Assembly: GCF_947492555.1 (NCBI RefSeq)
Contig: NZ_CANLNE010000001.1
Location: 930,001 to 994,000 of the forward strand
DNA length: 64,000 bases
Reading direction: 5' to 3'
From: an uncultured Roseobacter sp.
GTDB taxonomy: Bacteria > Pseudomonadota > Alphaproteobacteria > Rhodobacterales > Rhodobacteraceae
The position numbers were made by a program, and so were the translations under genes. How positions within the stretch are numbered: the stretch's first letter is position 1; every line of letters starts with the position of its first letter. The notes under the pieces are model-generated. The model saw only the letters and a program-made list of their open reading frames with translations, had not been told where the DNA came from and ran no database searches. Below are positions 43,532 through 52,586 of the stretch, piece after piece.

Positions 43532-44254
43532 CTACCCGGCCAATTCAGCCTGGTGCGCCCTGGCCATGTCAATCATGCTGTTGAACTGGAAATCATAGGT
43601 CGGCATGTCACCAGGATTCATCGTTGCACCAAAACCCTCTTTATCGTGACGGCGATAGATCCAGCAATTCGCCAGCCCGTATTTGTTGGCCGGACCGTGA
43701 TCGTGGAACATGCTTTCCGCCGTGTGAAGAATATCTCCCTTTTCAATACCCTGACGCTTAAGCATCTCCAGCATGTAGTCAAAGTTGCGATCAAACGGCT
43801 TGTAGCTGCCGACGTCTTCAGCGGTATAGACCCCGTCAAAGAACACGCCCAAACGCCGGTTAGCGCCAGAGAAGGTCAGGTTGTCCGTGTTGGTCAGAAC
43901 GACCAGTTTGAAGTGCTTTTTCAGATATGTCAGCGCTTCGACACTGTCATCAAAAGCGGGCCAGTGACGCGCGTATTTGCCATAGGCTTCACAGTTTTCC
44001 CATGTAACTTCGACACCCCACTCTTCCGCCAGGCGGCGATAGACGACCGGCAACAATTCGTAATACTTCTTGGACGGTGTGTAGCGCTGCGTCGTGCTTT
44101 CATAGAAAGCATGCGCCTCAAGGATGTCGTCACGCGACAGCGCGCGGCTCACCCGGTCGGTCAGGGGCTTCAGACCGGTCACCATGCCGGTTTCCCAGTC
44201 GATCAATGTGCCATAGACATCGAATGTCAGGGCCTTGTAGTCGCTCAGTTTCAT
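43532..44254 (-). CDS. HAD-superfamily haloacid-dehalogenase-like hydrolase
   Basis: 240 residues, type II dehalogenase-like. Nucleophile Asp in LTFDVYGTLIDWE, motif II in VVLTNTDN, Lys in VGSYKPFDRNFDYML, and acidic motif ILHTAESMFHDHGPANKYG. In this neighbourhood a phosphatase or dehalogenase acting on a catabolic intermediate is plausible. It is spaced 4 nt from the aminotransferase stop and 17 nt from the Lrp gene. Confidence 0.87.
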   Translation of the reverse strand: MKLSDYKALTFDVYGTLIDWETGMVTGLKPLTDRVSRALSRDDILEAHAFYESTTQRYTPSKKYYELLPVVYRRLAEEWGVEVTWENCEAYGKYARHWPAFDDSVEALTYLKKHFKLVVLTNTDNLTFSGANRRLGVFFDGVYTAEDVGSYKPFDRNFDYMLEMLKRQGIEKGDILHTAESMFHDHGPANKYGLANCWIYRRHDKEGFGATMNPGDMPTYDFQFNSMIDMARAHQAELAG

Positions 44255-44258
44255 CAGG

Positions 44259-45614
44259 TTATCCTTCTATGTCCAGAATTGTATCCAAAGTTGCGCGCAG
44301 GCGGCTGATCAAGATGTCGACTTCTGCCTTGGTGATGCAAACGGGTGGTGCAAGTCCGATTACATCATCCGCGAAAGCCCTGAAGATGACACGGTTTTCG
44401 TATCCGGCCTTTGCCAGCCTTCCTGCGACGTTCAGATCTTTGGCCGGTTTGGCCTTGGTTTTTTTGTCGGTAACAATTTCCACCGCTCCAAGCAGCCCTT
44501 TGGCCCGCACATCACCCACAACCGGATGATCCAGCAAAGTCTTGAGCTGCTGCTCAAAGTAGGCACCTACAGACTTTGCGTTCTCGATCATGCCACCCTC
44601 GTAGAGCTTGATGATCTCGAGTGCGACAGCAGCGCTGACCGGGTGCCCGGAATAGGTAAAGCCATGACCAAAAGGCACGCCATTGGGTGCGGCATCCGCT
44701 ATGGCCTGATAGATCCGGTCAGAGACAAAGACGGCACCCATTGGCGCGTAGCCCGATGTCAGTCCCTTGGCGGTTGTCAGGAAGTCAGGCGTCAGACTTT
44801 CATGCTCACAGGCAAACATCGGGCCTGTGCGCCCAAAGGCCGTGATGACTTCGTCAACGATAAAGAGAATACCCAATTCGCGGCAGGTTTCCTGCATCGC
44901 TTTGGCATATCCTTCCGGCAGTACGATCACGCCACCGGAACCCTGGACCAGCTCCATAATGAAGGCCGCGACATTGTCAGCGCCCAGTTCTGCGACCTTG
45001 GCTTTCAGGTTTGCCACACCCTGCGCAATGATATCTTCATCCGATGTCAGGTCATTGCGATACGGATAGGGCGACGGGATGTGATGTTGCCACTGCATCG
45101 GGACGTCAAAGTTATCCTGAAACACCGGCAACGCTGTTAAGCCAGCGCCATTCGAGGTCGAGCCGTGATAGCCCTTTTCCAGTGCAATGAACTGTTTCTT
45201 CGTCGTTTGGCCCAAGCCATTGAAGTAGTAACGGACCATACGAATGACGGTGTCTACAGCGTCGGATCCACCCAACGTAAAGAAGATATGGTCAAGATCA
45301 CCGGGTGACAGCTCGGCAAGTTTCGCTGCAAGCTCGATTGCGGGTTCACTGCCAAAGTGAAAGTAGCCCGTTGCATAGGGCAGACGCCGCATCTGCTCTG
45401 CCGCTGCATCGACGACCGCGTCGTGCCCATAGCCTGCATTGACACACCACAGACCTGCAAAGCCATCAAGGAGTTCGTTGCCTTCAATGTCGGTCAGATA
45501 AACCCCTTTTCCGGATTTCATAACCGTGACGCCGCGCTCTTCATGTGCCCGGATCGGCACGACAGGATGGAAATAGTGAGCGCGATCTTTTTCTACGAGC
45601 GAGTTAGAGGTCAT
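44259..45614 (-). CDS. Class III aminotransferase (diamine/omega-amino acid type)
   Basis: 451 residues, PLP fold type I. PLP-binding Lys in LTTAKGLTSGYAPMGA, the Asp partner in LFIVDEVITAFGRTG, and the ALEKGYHGSTSNGAG phosphate-binding region. The sequence is of the GABA, beta-alanine or putrescine:pyruvate aminotransferase group. ATG 45614 (MTSNSLVEKDRAHYFHP) has AAGGAA about 10 nt upstream. With gabD it would convert an omega-amino acid via a semialdehyde to a diacid. Confidence 0.9.
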   Translation of the reverse strand: MTSNSLVEKDRAHYFHPVVPIRAHEERGVTVMKSGKGVYLTDIEGNELLDGFAGLWCVNAGYGHDAVVDAAAEQMRRLPYATGYFHFGSEPAIELAAKLAELSPGDLDHIFFTLGGSDAVDTVIRMVRYYFNGLGQTTKKQFIALEKGYHGSTSNGAGLTALPVFQDNFDVPMQWQHHIPSPYPYRNDLTSDEDIIAQGVANLKAKVAELGADNVAAFIMELVQGSGGVIVLPEGYAKAMQETCRELGILFIVDEVITAFGRTGPMFACEHESLTPDFLTTAKGLTSGYAPMGAVFVSDRIYQAIADAAPNGVPFGHGFTYSGHPVSAAVALEIIKLYEGGMIENAKSVGAYFEQQLKTLLDHPVVGDVRAKGLLGAVEIVTDKKTKAKPAKDLNVAGRLAKAGYENRVIFRAFADDVIGLAPPVCITKAEVDILISRLRATLDTILDIEG

Positions 45615-45740
45615 GAGGGTCAGTTCCTTCTTGGCTTTCGCCTCATCATAAGTCGGACGGTCAGACAGAAAGAACGATTTGCGCACAAGAACAGCACCAG
45701 ATTCCGAATTTCAGATGCATTGCAGCACAATATGCTGCAG

Positions 45741-46367
45741 TTATCTGGCTGTAAATTCGGGAATTAAAATGCCCTGCGCTCTCGCAAGCCAGTCACGCAG
45801 CATTTTATGGAAATATTCGGGTTCTTTGCGCCATTGGCTTTGGAAGGCCATGCCGCGCACAAGGCACATGAATTCGTTCATCATTGCCTGGCGGAGTTCG
45901 GGATCACAGCCGAATGCGGCCAGTTCAATATGCCAGACATCGTTCAGAGCGTCGTTAAACTTCTGCGACTCTACCGATACGTAGTTGAGTTCTTCCATAT
46001 CTACGCGGGCTTCTGAGATGTAGTCCATCGAGACATGAAAAACACCGCTCTGGTAACGCTCCCAAATATAGTAGGTGAGGTCTTTTAACTTGTCCCGACC
46101 GGGCGGCAAAGTCCGCGCAAAGTCGCGAACCAAAGTGACTTCGCGTTGCAACATGTCAGCATAAGCTGCTCGGATCAGTAGATTTCGCGACGGAAAATGG
46201 TGCAACATCGCGCCTCGGGATACATTGGCCTCCCCCGCTATGTCCTGGGTTGATGTATGGGCGAGTCCACGTTTGGCGATCAATGATTGAGCGGCATCCA
46301 GGATCTTTGCCTTAGTCGCCGCAGATCGTTCGGCCTGGGTGCGGCGCGGTTTTGTTGTTTGATCCAT
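45741..46367 (-). CDS. TetR-family regulator
   Basis: 208 residues with an N-terminal HTH (ERSAATKAKILDAAQSLIAK, HTSTQDIAGEANVSRGAMLHHFPSRNLLI) and an unrelated ligand domain. It lies between the TRAP transporter operon and the aminotransferase, 9 nt downstream of the large permease gene, so it may be cotranscribed with the transporter and repress it. Confidence 0.9.
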   Translation of the reverse strand: MDQTTKPRRTQAERSAATKAKILDAAQSLIAKRGLAHTSTQDIAGEANVSRGAMLHHFPSRNLLIRAAYADMLQREVTLVRDFARTLPPGRDKLKDLTYYIWERYQSGVFHVSMDYISEARVDMEELNYVSVESQKFNDALNDVWHIELAAFGCDPELRQAMMNEFMCLVRGMAFQSQWRKEPEYFHKMLRDWLARAQGILIPEFTAR

Positions 46368-46376
46368 GGCGTCTTA

Positions 46377-47684
46377 TCACCCCAAAACGCTTGGAAGCCA
46401 AAGGGCAATTGCGGGAAAGATCACCATCAAAAGTCCGGCCAGACACATGAGAAGAAAGAACGGCGTGGCATAGGCGGCAACGCGGTGAATAGGTTCGCCC
46501 GAAATGCTCTGGATCACAAACAAGTTGAAACCGACCGGCGGTGTCATCAGTCCCAGTTCGATCATGATCACCAGAAAAATGCCAAACCAGATCGGGTCGA
46601 AACCGGCGGCCACAACGACCGGCAGTGTGATGGGCAGGCTCATTACGATGATTGATATGCCATCCAGAAAGAAGCCAAGGATGATGTAAAAAATAGCCAG
46701 GAGAGCAATCAGCACAAATGGTGAAAGATCCAATGCGTCAATCGCCAGCGCGATGTTGCGTGGGATGTGCATATAGCCGATGGCAGACGACAGAAACGCA
46801 GCACACATCAGGATCGAACAGACCATACAAGACGTCTTGAGCGCGTTTATCATCGATTGGCGCAGCATCGTACGCGACAGTTGTCCGCTCAATCCGGCAA
46901 ACATCAAAGCCGCAAACACGCCGATTGCCGCCGCTTCAGAAGGTGTGGCCCAGCCTGTATAAATGGACCCCAGCACAATGGCGATCAGACCCAAAACTGG
47001 CGCAAGGTTTCGAAAAATCGCGCCTGCCCTGGCGTCTTCCGCGTCGATTTCACCTTTGGGAGCGAGTTCAGGTGACACGTAACACCGCCCGGCAAGATAA
47101 AACGCATAAAATGCTGCAATCATCAGGCCCGGCATGATGCCGGCGATGAACAGTTTTGCAATCGATACCTCAGCCAGCACGCCATAGATGATCAAGACGA
47201 TGGACGGCGGGATGAGCAAGCCCAGGCTGCCCGCACCGGCAAGGGATCCAAGTGCCAGACTTTGAGAGTATCCGCGTCGGCTCAACTCATTTGTGGTGAT
47301 CCGGCCGACCGTCGCGGTGGTCGCAGCACTCGACCCTGACACCGCCGCAAATAATGTTGAGCCAAGGACATTGGTGTGGAGAAGTCCTCCCGGTATTCTG
47401 GACACTAGGGGCGCGAGCCCTTTGTACAGGCGTTCAGAAATGTCTGTGCGGAACATGATCTCTCCCATCCATATGAACATCGGCACAGCGGCCAGTTCCC
47501 AGGATGAAGCGCTGCGGACAATGATGCGGCTGGCAATTGCCCCGATCCGATCCGGAGGAAACCCCATGAAGGCAAACAGCGAAACGGCGGCGGCTGTGGC
47601 GAGGGCAAGAAAGACCCACATGCCCGACGCAAGGACGGCAAGCATCAGGGCAAATACGGCAAGGGCTGCTGTGACCGGATCCAT
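46377..47684 (-). CDS. dctM: TRAP transporter large permease (DctM type)
   Basis: 435 residues, about a dozen membrane segments. TRAP-L markers: FAAVSGSSAATTATVGRITTNEL, SLGLLIPPSIVLIIYGVLAEVSI and FFLDGISIIVMSLPITLPVV. ATG 47684 with GGAGG about 7 nt upstream is chosen; the longer frame to 47918 overlaps dctQ completely in its extra part. It follows dctQ by 2 nt. Confidence 0.93.
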   Translation of the reverse strand: MDPVTAALAVFALMLAVLASGMWVFLALATAAAVSLFAFMGFPPDRIGAIASRIIVRSASSWELAAVPMFIWMGEIMFRTDISERLYKGLAPLVSRIPGGLLHTNVLGSTLFAAVSGSSAATTATVGRITTNELSRRGYSQSLALGSLAGAGSLGLLIPPSIVLIIYGVLAEVSIAKLFIAGIMPGLMIAAFYAFYLAGRCYVSPELAPKGEIDAEDARAGAIFRNLAPVLGLIAIVLGSIYTGWATPSEAAAIGVFAALMFAGLSGQLSRTMLRQSMINALKTSCMVCSILMCAAFLSSAIGYMHIPRNIALAIDALDLSPFVLIALLAIFYIILGFFLDGISIIVMSLPITLPVVVAAGFDPIWFGIFLVIMIELGLMTPPVGFNLFVIQSISGEPIHRVAAYATPFFLLMCLAGLLMVIFPAIALWLPSVLG

Positions 47685-47686
47685 GA

Positions 47687-48181
47687 TCAGACCTCCTGTG
47701 TTTCGGTGTAAAAGGGGCGAATGACGCTGGCAGCCAGCTGTAGGACGAGCAGGCAGGCACTGACAAAAACGATAAGGTCTGGTATCCACAAAGGCACCTC
47801 GGCGACACTCTCGCTGACAGCGCCCCGGTTCCAGTTCTTCACCAGGTTTCGCCATAAGAAGGTGCAGAAGTAGGCTCCCAGGCCGGTCCCAAACGTGGCC
47901 ACCACCCCCTGCAACCACAATTGGCCCCTCGGAGGCAGTCGGTTCGTCAGAAGATTGACCTGGATCATCCCACCATCGCGCAAGGTCCAGGATAGGCTCA
48001 GAAATGTGATCGAGAGCACAGAGAACCCAATGAACTCATCAAGAACATGGGTAGAGGTGTCAAAGAGGGATCTGAGGACTGTTTCCAAAAGGATGTGCGA
48101 GACAGCGTAGATCAGAATCACCCCTGCGCAGATCAAAGCAAGAAGTGAAAGTGAGTCGATGGCGCGCAAAAGAAGTCGCAT
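47687..48181 (-). CDS. dctQ: TRAP transporter small permease (DctQ type)
   Basis: 164 residues, four membrane segments, with the DctQ pattern (TSTHVLDEFIGFSVLSITFLSLSWTLRDGGMIQVNLL). It forms the membrane complex with DctM and takes substrate from DctP. Located between the dctP hairpin and dctM. Confidence 0.92.
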   Translation of the reverse strand: MRLLLRAIDSLSLLALICAGVILIYAVSHILLETVLRSLFDTSTHVLDEFIGFSVLSITFLSLSWTLRDGGMIQVNLLTNRLPPRGQLWLQGVVATFGTGLGAYFCTFLWRNLVKNWNRGAVSESVAEVPLWIPDLIVFVSACLLVLQLAASVIRPFYTETQEV

Positions 48182-48203
48182 CCCAGCCCCCTAAGACGGA
48201 TTT

Positions 48204-48229
48204 GCCGTGGCGCAGGATCGCGCCACGGC
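48204..48229 (-). promoter_or_regulatory. Intercistronic hairpin between dctP and dctQ
   Basis: GCCGTGGCGC-AGGATC-GCGCCACGGC is a perfect 10-bp GC-rich stem 9 nt after the dctP stop. No T-run follows, so it is more likely an mRNA-stabilising or partial attenuation element that keeps binding protein levels above permease levels. Confidence 0.6.
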
Positions 48230-48237
48230 TGAGAATT

Positions 48238-49233
48238 TTACTTAGATTTCGCGGCGTTGAAGGCGTCGATCAGCGCCTGACCGCGCTCGCCGGTGCTTTC
48301 GAGCCAGTCGTTGAGGGCGGCTTTACCGGCAGTCTGAAGCGCGCTCCGGTACTCATCGTTGGCTGAGGTTACAACCGTGACCTTGTTTTCTTCCAACTGC
48401 CCATAGGTTGTCCCCAGCCGATCAGGGATCGCTGCCCAGTTTGCTTCCCGTGTTTCCGCGGCAGCTTCAAGCACGGCGGCTTGTTGTTCCGCGCTCAGAT
48501 CATCGAAGACGTCTTTGGAAATGTGCACGAAATTCAGCGGGATCGCATAGTTGTAGATTTCGGTGAACGTGTCGAAATGCTCCCAGAAACTGCCAGACAC
48601 ACCACCTTCGGCAGAGGTCAGAACCGCATCAATCGCACCGGTCGAGATAGACGGCACGACATCCGCCCAGGACAGGCGCACAGCTGCTGCACCCATTTCA
48701 TTCAGCGCCGTGGTGCCGTTCTTGTCATAGGTCCGGATTTTCAGACCATCCAGCGCTGCGGCTGAATCGACACCGTCACGCGCCCAAATGCCGGAAGGCG
48801 GCCAGGGTGATGCGTAAAGCAGGATTTGGTTGTTCTCTTCAAACACCTTCTTCAATTCAGGCTCGGACACTTTGTAAAGAAGTGCCGCCTCTTCGACCGT
48901 TGTCACAAAGAACGGAAGCGATGAAATCAGGAACAGTGGGTCAATGCCCCCAAGCGCACCGCCGTAGGTATCGGCAATCTCCAGCGCGCCCTCGCCTACG
49001 GCGTCAAAGTGATCGGCAGACTTGTAGCCAAGCGCACCGCCGTAGTGCACGATGACTTCAACCGACCCGCCTGACTTTTCTTTGACAAGATCTGCAAACC
49101 GAGCATCACCGACGCCGTGGATTGAGGTGGCAGAGTATTCGTTTGACAGGTTCAGCGTCACGTCTTGTGCGCTTACCGTTCCGGCTGTCATGAGCGACAG
49201 CGCTGCAACGCTCGCAAATAGCATGTGTTTCAT
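48238..49233 (-). CDS. dctP: TRAP transporter substrate-binding protein (DctP type)
   Basis: 331 residues with a signal peptide (MKHMLFASVAALSLMTAGTVSAQ). DctP fold: LNLSNEYSATSIHGVGDARFADLVKEKSGG, the Arg in GLKIRTYDKNGTTALNEMGA that usually binds a substrate carboxylate, and SWADVVPSISTGAIDAVLTS. So the substrate is probably an organic anion or amino acid derivative. First of the transporter genes; 37 nt downstream of the M24 gene. Confidence 0.92.
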   Translation of the reverse strand: MKHMLFASVAALSLMTAGTVSAQDVTLNLSNEYSATSIHGVGDARFADLVKEKSGGSVEVIVHYGGALGYKSADHFDAVGEGALEIADTYGGALGGIDPLFLISSLPFFVTTVEEAALLYKVSEPELKKVFEENNQILLYASPWPPSGIWARDGVDSAAALDGLKIRTYDKNGTTALNEMGAAAVRLSWADVVPSISTGAIDAVLTSAEGGVSGSFWEHFDTFTEIYNYAIPLNFVHISKDVFDDLSAEQQAAVLEAAAETREANWAAIPDRLGTTYGQLEENKVTVVTSANDEYRSALQTAGKAALNDWLESTGERGQALIDAFNAAKSK

Positions 49234-49270
49234 TTCTTTGTCTCCTTGTTGGATGATGTGTTGGTTCGTG

Positions 49271-50392
49271 TCAGGCGCCGACTGTCATCGAAGCGATGTC
49301 ATGTGGCATGTCCGTCAGCATTTCGTAGCCGTCTGCGGTGATCAGCACGGTGTCGGAATGGCGATAGCCACCCTGTCCGCGCCAGTAGATGCCCGGCTCA
49401 ATGCTGATCACCATGTTTTCGGCCAGGATGTGGTCGCTCCCCTCGGCAACCCACGGACCTTCATGACCGCCCATGCCAATGCCATGGCCCGTGCGATGCA
49501 GAAGATTGTTTCCAAAGCCTTCGGCGCGCAGGAATTCCAGAACCTGATGATCAACGTCATGGCAGCTTGCACCGGGTCGCAGCGCGGCAAAGCCGATGCG
49601 CCCTGCTTCAACCATGGTGTTGAACACCTCAGTGTCTTCTTTGCTGGGAGGAGACACAAAGAAGGTCCGTTCTGTTTCTGCGGAATACCCGTTTACACGC
49701 AGGAACGAGAGGCCGACATTAGGTCCTTCAATCAACGTGTCCCCGGGCTCTGGAAATCTGTGCGGCTGGGCGCTGAACGGGGCTGCCCAGATGCCCTGCC
49801 AAATGTTTGAGATATAAGGGTCCAGGTGGCCTTCCTGCTGGATGATCTCTTCGCGCAAGAGGCTGTTGGCTTTGTCAGTTTCGGTGATTTTCTTGCGCAA
49901 CCTGGCAAGGCCCATGGCCAACTCAAGGCCGCGGTCCGAATACTTGGCTGCTTTACGAATTGCCGCAACCTCAGCATCGCTTTTCACCATGCGAAGCTGT
50001 TCGACAAACGGCAGGACCTTCGGGGACCAATCTGACAGTGCAACCAGGAGTTCGCCGGTTATTTCCATCTCGACGCCGATCGTGGCGTCCTTTGGCAAGA
50101 TACCCTCCAGCGCTTCAAGATAACTGCCACCTGCCGGGGCCGGATAGTCGATGTATTCGACGAGATCATGCGGAACCGCGATGGTTCCCATGTTCTCCGC
50201 TTCGATCCGGGGTGTCAGGAACAATGGCTTTCTGCCGGGTCGTACGACAATGAAAAACGGGCGTTCGAATGGTTCGTACCGGAATCCCGTAAAGTAAAAG
50301 ATGCTGTCCTTTGTTGAAATCAGGAACGCATCGAGTTCTGCATCCGCAGTTTTCTTCTGCAGCATGGAAAGGCGGGTTTCGTATTCTGACAT
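49271..50392 (-). CDS. Creatinase-like M24-family hydrolase with altered metal site
   Basis: 373 residues, creatinase/prolidase N-terminal domain then the pita-bread M24 domain. Where metallopeptidases have Asp, Asp, His, Glu and Glu, the first Asp position reads IEGPN, the second AETERTFF, and the last Glu region reads GGYRHSDTVLI, so at least three metal ligands are changed. The His (RTGHGIGMGGHEGPW) and Glu (ISIEPGIYW) are kept. This resembles creatinase, which works without metal, more than Xaa-Pro aminopeptidase. It precedes the TRAP operon and probably hydrolyses the imported compound. Confidence 0.87.
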   Translation of the reverse strand: MSEYETRLSMLQKKTADAELDAFLISTKDSIFYFTGFRYEPFERPFFIVVRPGRKPLFLTPRIEAENMGTIAVPHDLVEYIDYPAPAGGSYLEALEGILPKDATIGVEMEITGELLVALSDWSPKVLPFVEQLRMVKSDAEVAAIRKAAKYSDRGLELAMGLARLRKKITETDKANSLLREEIIQQEGHLDPYISNIWQGIWAAPFSAQPHRFPEPGDTLIEGPNVGLSFLRVNGYSAETERTFFVSPPSKEDTEVFNTMVEAGRIGFAALRPGASCHDVDHQVLEFLRAEGFGNNLLHRTGHGIGMGGHEGPWVAEGSDHILAENMVISIEPGIYWRGQGGYRHSDTVLITADGYEMLTDMPHDIASMTVGA

Positions 50393-51137
50393 GAGCTCCC
50401 CATAAACAATCAGTCTTGACTGTTTTTAAGAAGACAGGATCGTCACGGTGTTTTGTGCTGATTTGGCGAACCAATCAGCACAATCCACGGTTTTGACACG
50501 TTTCTGCAGAATTAAATAACGGCATTGCCTGTTTCATGGATAACCCGGAACCCGTGATTCCGTTTCTGCGATCTTAGGAATGTGGGCCGGTCGCACGCTG
50601 AGATATTGCTGCCACCCGGCGTCTCAGTGAAATCCTGATGGTCCACGAAAAGCTCTGTGTCTCTTTCGGAGCCCCGCAAGCCTCGTCGTCCTTTGAGCAT
50701 GATTTGAACAAGAATGGCATAATCTTTGATAGTTTTTCAACGAAGGCGCAGGAAGCAAAAAAAGCCAGCTTTCGTGGCACGATTTCTCGAGTTTTCCTGC
50801 TGTTCCGCAAAAAAAGGGGATTTGCTTGTGAAAACCCGAGTAAGCCTGTGTTGTTTTGCCTGTGCTTTCTGACGTTCAAGGCAAAAAATTCTGCGCGCCG
50901 CGCAGTTTCAGCGCGATCAACCTGAAACATGAGGCAAGGCACCGGCATCAATTGCTGACCCTTCGTGTCCCAGCACCATGGCTCAGTCACAGTTGGGAGC
51001 TCATGCGGACTGAATGACGCGGGTTACTACTCCCACTGGGCCAATTTTCCGCAGACAATTCTTCATTTGCATCACAAAACGAAATTTCCTGAGCAGGCAA
51101 AGAGGTAGCGTTGCCTGCAAAGGAACGGAGGTGTGCG
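50393..51137. other. Divergent promoter region, no gene supported
   Basis: 745 bp between two divergent genes. Open frames exist on both strands (for example minus 50990-50574), but they show no domain and their composition is atypical. An AT-rich, poly-A/T tract stretch (50700-50900) suggests regulatory or decayed sequence. No terminator or RNA recognised. Confidence 0.35.
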
Positions 51138-52586
51138 ATGGAAAGCTGCGAAAGCGTACTGGCGGAACTGAGCGCGGAAATCGTGGTGCAAGACCAGGAT
51201 ATTATTCAGAGTTACACCACGGACTTCAGAAACAAGTACCACGGCGCGAGTCCGGCCCTCCTGAGGCCAAGATCAACTGCGGAAGTGGCCCGGATCGTGG
51301 AATTGTGTGGCAACCACAACATCGGCATTGTCCCGGTCGGAGGCAACACAAGTTACTGCGGTGGCGCCACGCCAAGCCCGCAAGGCAATCAACTTCTTGT
51401 CAGTCTCCAACGGATGAATTCAATCCGCGAGGTGGACGCCAATGACCTCTCGATGACCGTCGATGCCGGATGCCTGCTGTCCGACATTCAGGAAGCGGCA
51501 GAAGCGGAAAAGCTCTTCTTCCCGCTTTCGCTAGGGTCTCAGAAATCTTGCCAGATTGGTGGAAATGTCTCGACGAACGCGGGTGGCGTTTCGGCCGTCC
51601 GGTACGGCATCACCCGCGACCTTGTCCTGGGGCTGGAAGCTGTCCTGCCTAACGGGCAAATCCTGAACAACCTCGCCCCCCTGCGCAAAGACAACCGTGG
51701 TTACGCGCTTCATCATCTTCTGATCGGGGCGGAAGGCACGTTGGGGATCGTCACGGCGGCATCCCTGCGCCTGCATCGGGCGCCAACAAGTCAGGTGACT
51801 GCATTTCTGGCTGTTCGGGAAACCTCCGATTTAATGCCGCTACTGGCCATGGCACAGGGTGCAACGGGCGAAGCAGTGACATCCTTTGAATACATCTCAC
51901 ATGCATCGCTGCAAATGCTGCTGAATAAATCGCCCGGCCTCAGGCACCCAACTGAAGAGCAGTCAAAACACTATGTGCTGATCGAAGCCGCGACATCGTC
52001 CACTGTGCATTCTCTTGATCCCGCAATCGAAGCTTTCCTTGAGGCTGGAATGGAACAGGGAATGATCCTGGATGGCACCATTGCAGCCAGCGAAAAGCAG
52101 CGCATGGACCTCTGGAATCTACGGGAGCATATCCCGGAGGGCGAAGTTCTAAACGGCGGTTCCATCAAGCACGACGTCTCGGTGCGCGTATCACAGGTGG
52201 CCCAATTCATTGAACTTGGATCAGCGCTTGTCGCGCAGTACGGACAGGGTGCCAGGCTGTCAATCTATGGACATGTTGGTGACGGGAACATTCATTTCAA
52301 TGTCCTTGCACCAGAGGGCGCAGAAACCAACGCCTTCTTCGAAATGCTCGAGGCTGAGGTCTCACCACGACTTTATGACCTCATCGCAAAGATGGATGGC
52401 TCCTTCAGTGCCGAATACGGGCTCGGGCAGGACAAGCTAATGCTCAACGAGATCTATGGTGACCCGGTCAAGGCTAACCTGATGGCTACCCTCAAAGCAG
52501 CGACAGACCCAAAAAACATCATGAACCCCGGCAAGGTCGTCGCCCCTCGCCAACATCAAACCCAAGAGGTAAGAATATGCGCATAG
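51138..52586 (+). CDS. FAD-linked dehydrogenase, D-2-hydroxyglutarate dehydrogenase-like
   Basis: 482 residues of the GlcD/D2HGDH family: FAD loop VGGNTSYCGGATP, second segment QIGGNVSTNAGGVSAVRYG and C-terminal GHVGDGNIHFNV. The usual E-H-G-(I/L)-G near the C-terminus is AEYGLGQDK here, so the catalytic-type His is Tyr. It ends KAATDPKNIMNPGKV. ATG 51138 has GGAGGT 5 nt upstream. The stop overlaps the ald start by 10 nt. Pairing with alanine dehydrogenase suggests D-2-hydroxyacid or amino-acid catabolism. Confidence 0.86.
   Translation: MESCESVLAELSAEIVVQDQDIIQSYTTDFRNKYHGASPALLRPRSTAEVARIVELCGNHNIGIVPVGGNTSYCGGATPSPQGNQLLVSLQRMNSIREVDANDLSMTVDAGCLLSDIQEAAEAEKLFFPLSLGSQKSCQIGGNVSTNAGGVSAVRYGITRDLVLGLEAVLPNGQILNNLAPLRKDNRGYALHHLLIGAEGTLGIVTAASLRLHRAPTSQVTAFLAVRETSDLMPLLAMAQGATGEAVTSFEYISHASLQMLLNKSPGLRHPTEEQSKHYVLIEAATSSTVHSLDPAIEAFLEAGMEQGMILDGTIAASEKQRMDLWNLREHIPEGEVLNGGSIKHDVSVRVSQVAQFIELGSALVAQYGQGARLSIYGHVGDGNIHFNVLAPEGAETNAFFEMLEAEVSPRLYDLIAKMDGSFSAEYGLGQDKLMLNEIYGDPVKANLMATLKAATDPKNIMNPGKVVAPRQHQTQEVRICA

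Noticed and set aside
40419-50392. Ectoine/hydroxyectoine degradation cluster
   Set aside because: TRAP, M24, Lrp, SSADH and aminotransferase genes fit, but the deacetylase, threonine-dehydratase-like, cyclodeaminase-like and MocR-type genes expected in that cluster are absent and the M24 metal site differs.
50512-50990. 138-codon minus frame and overlapping 95-codon plus frame in the divergent region
   Set aside because: No domain, poor composition, no ribosome site, and placement across the probable promoters.
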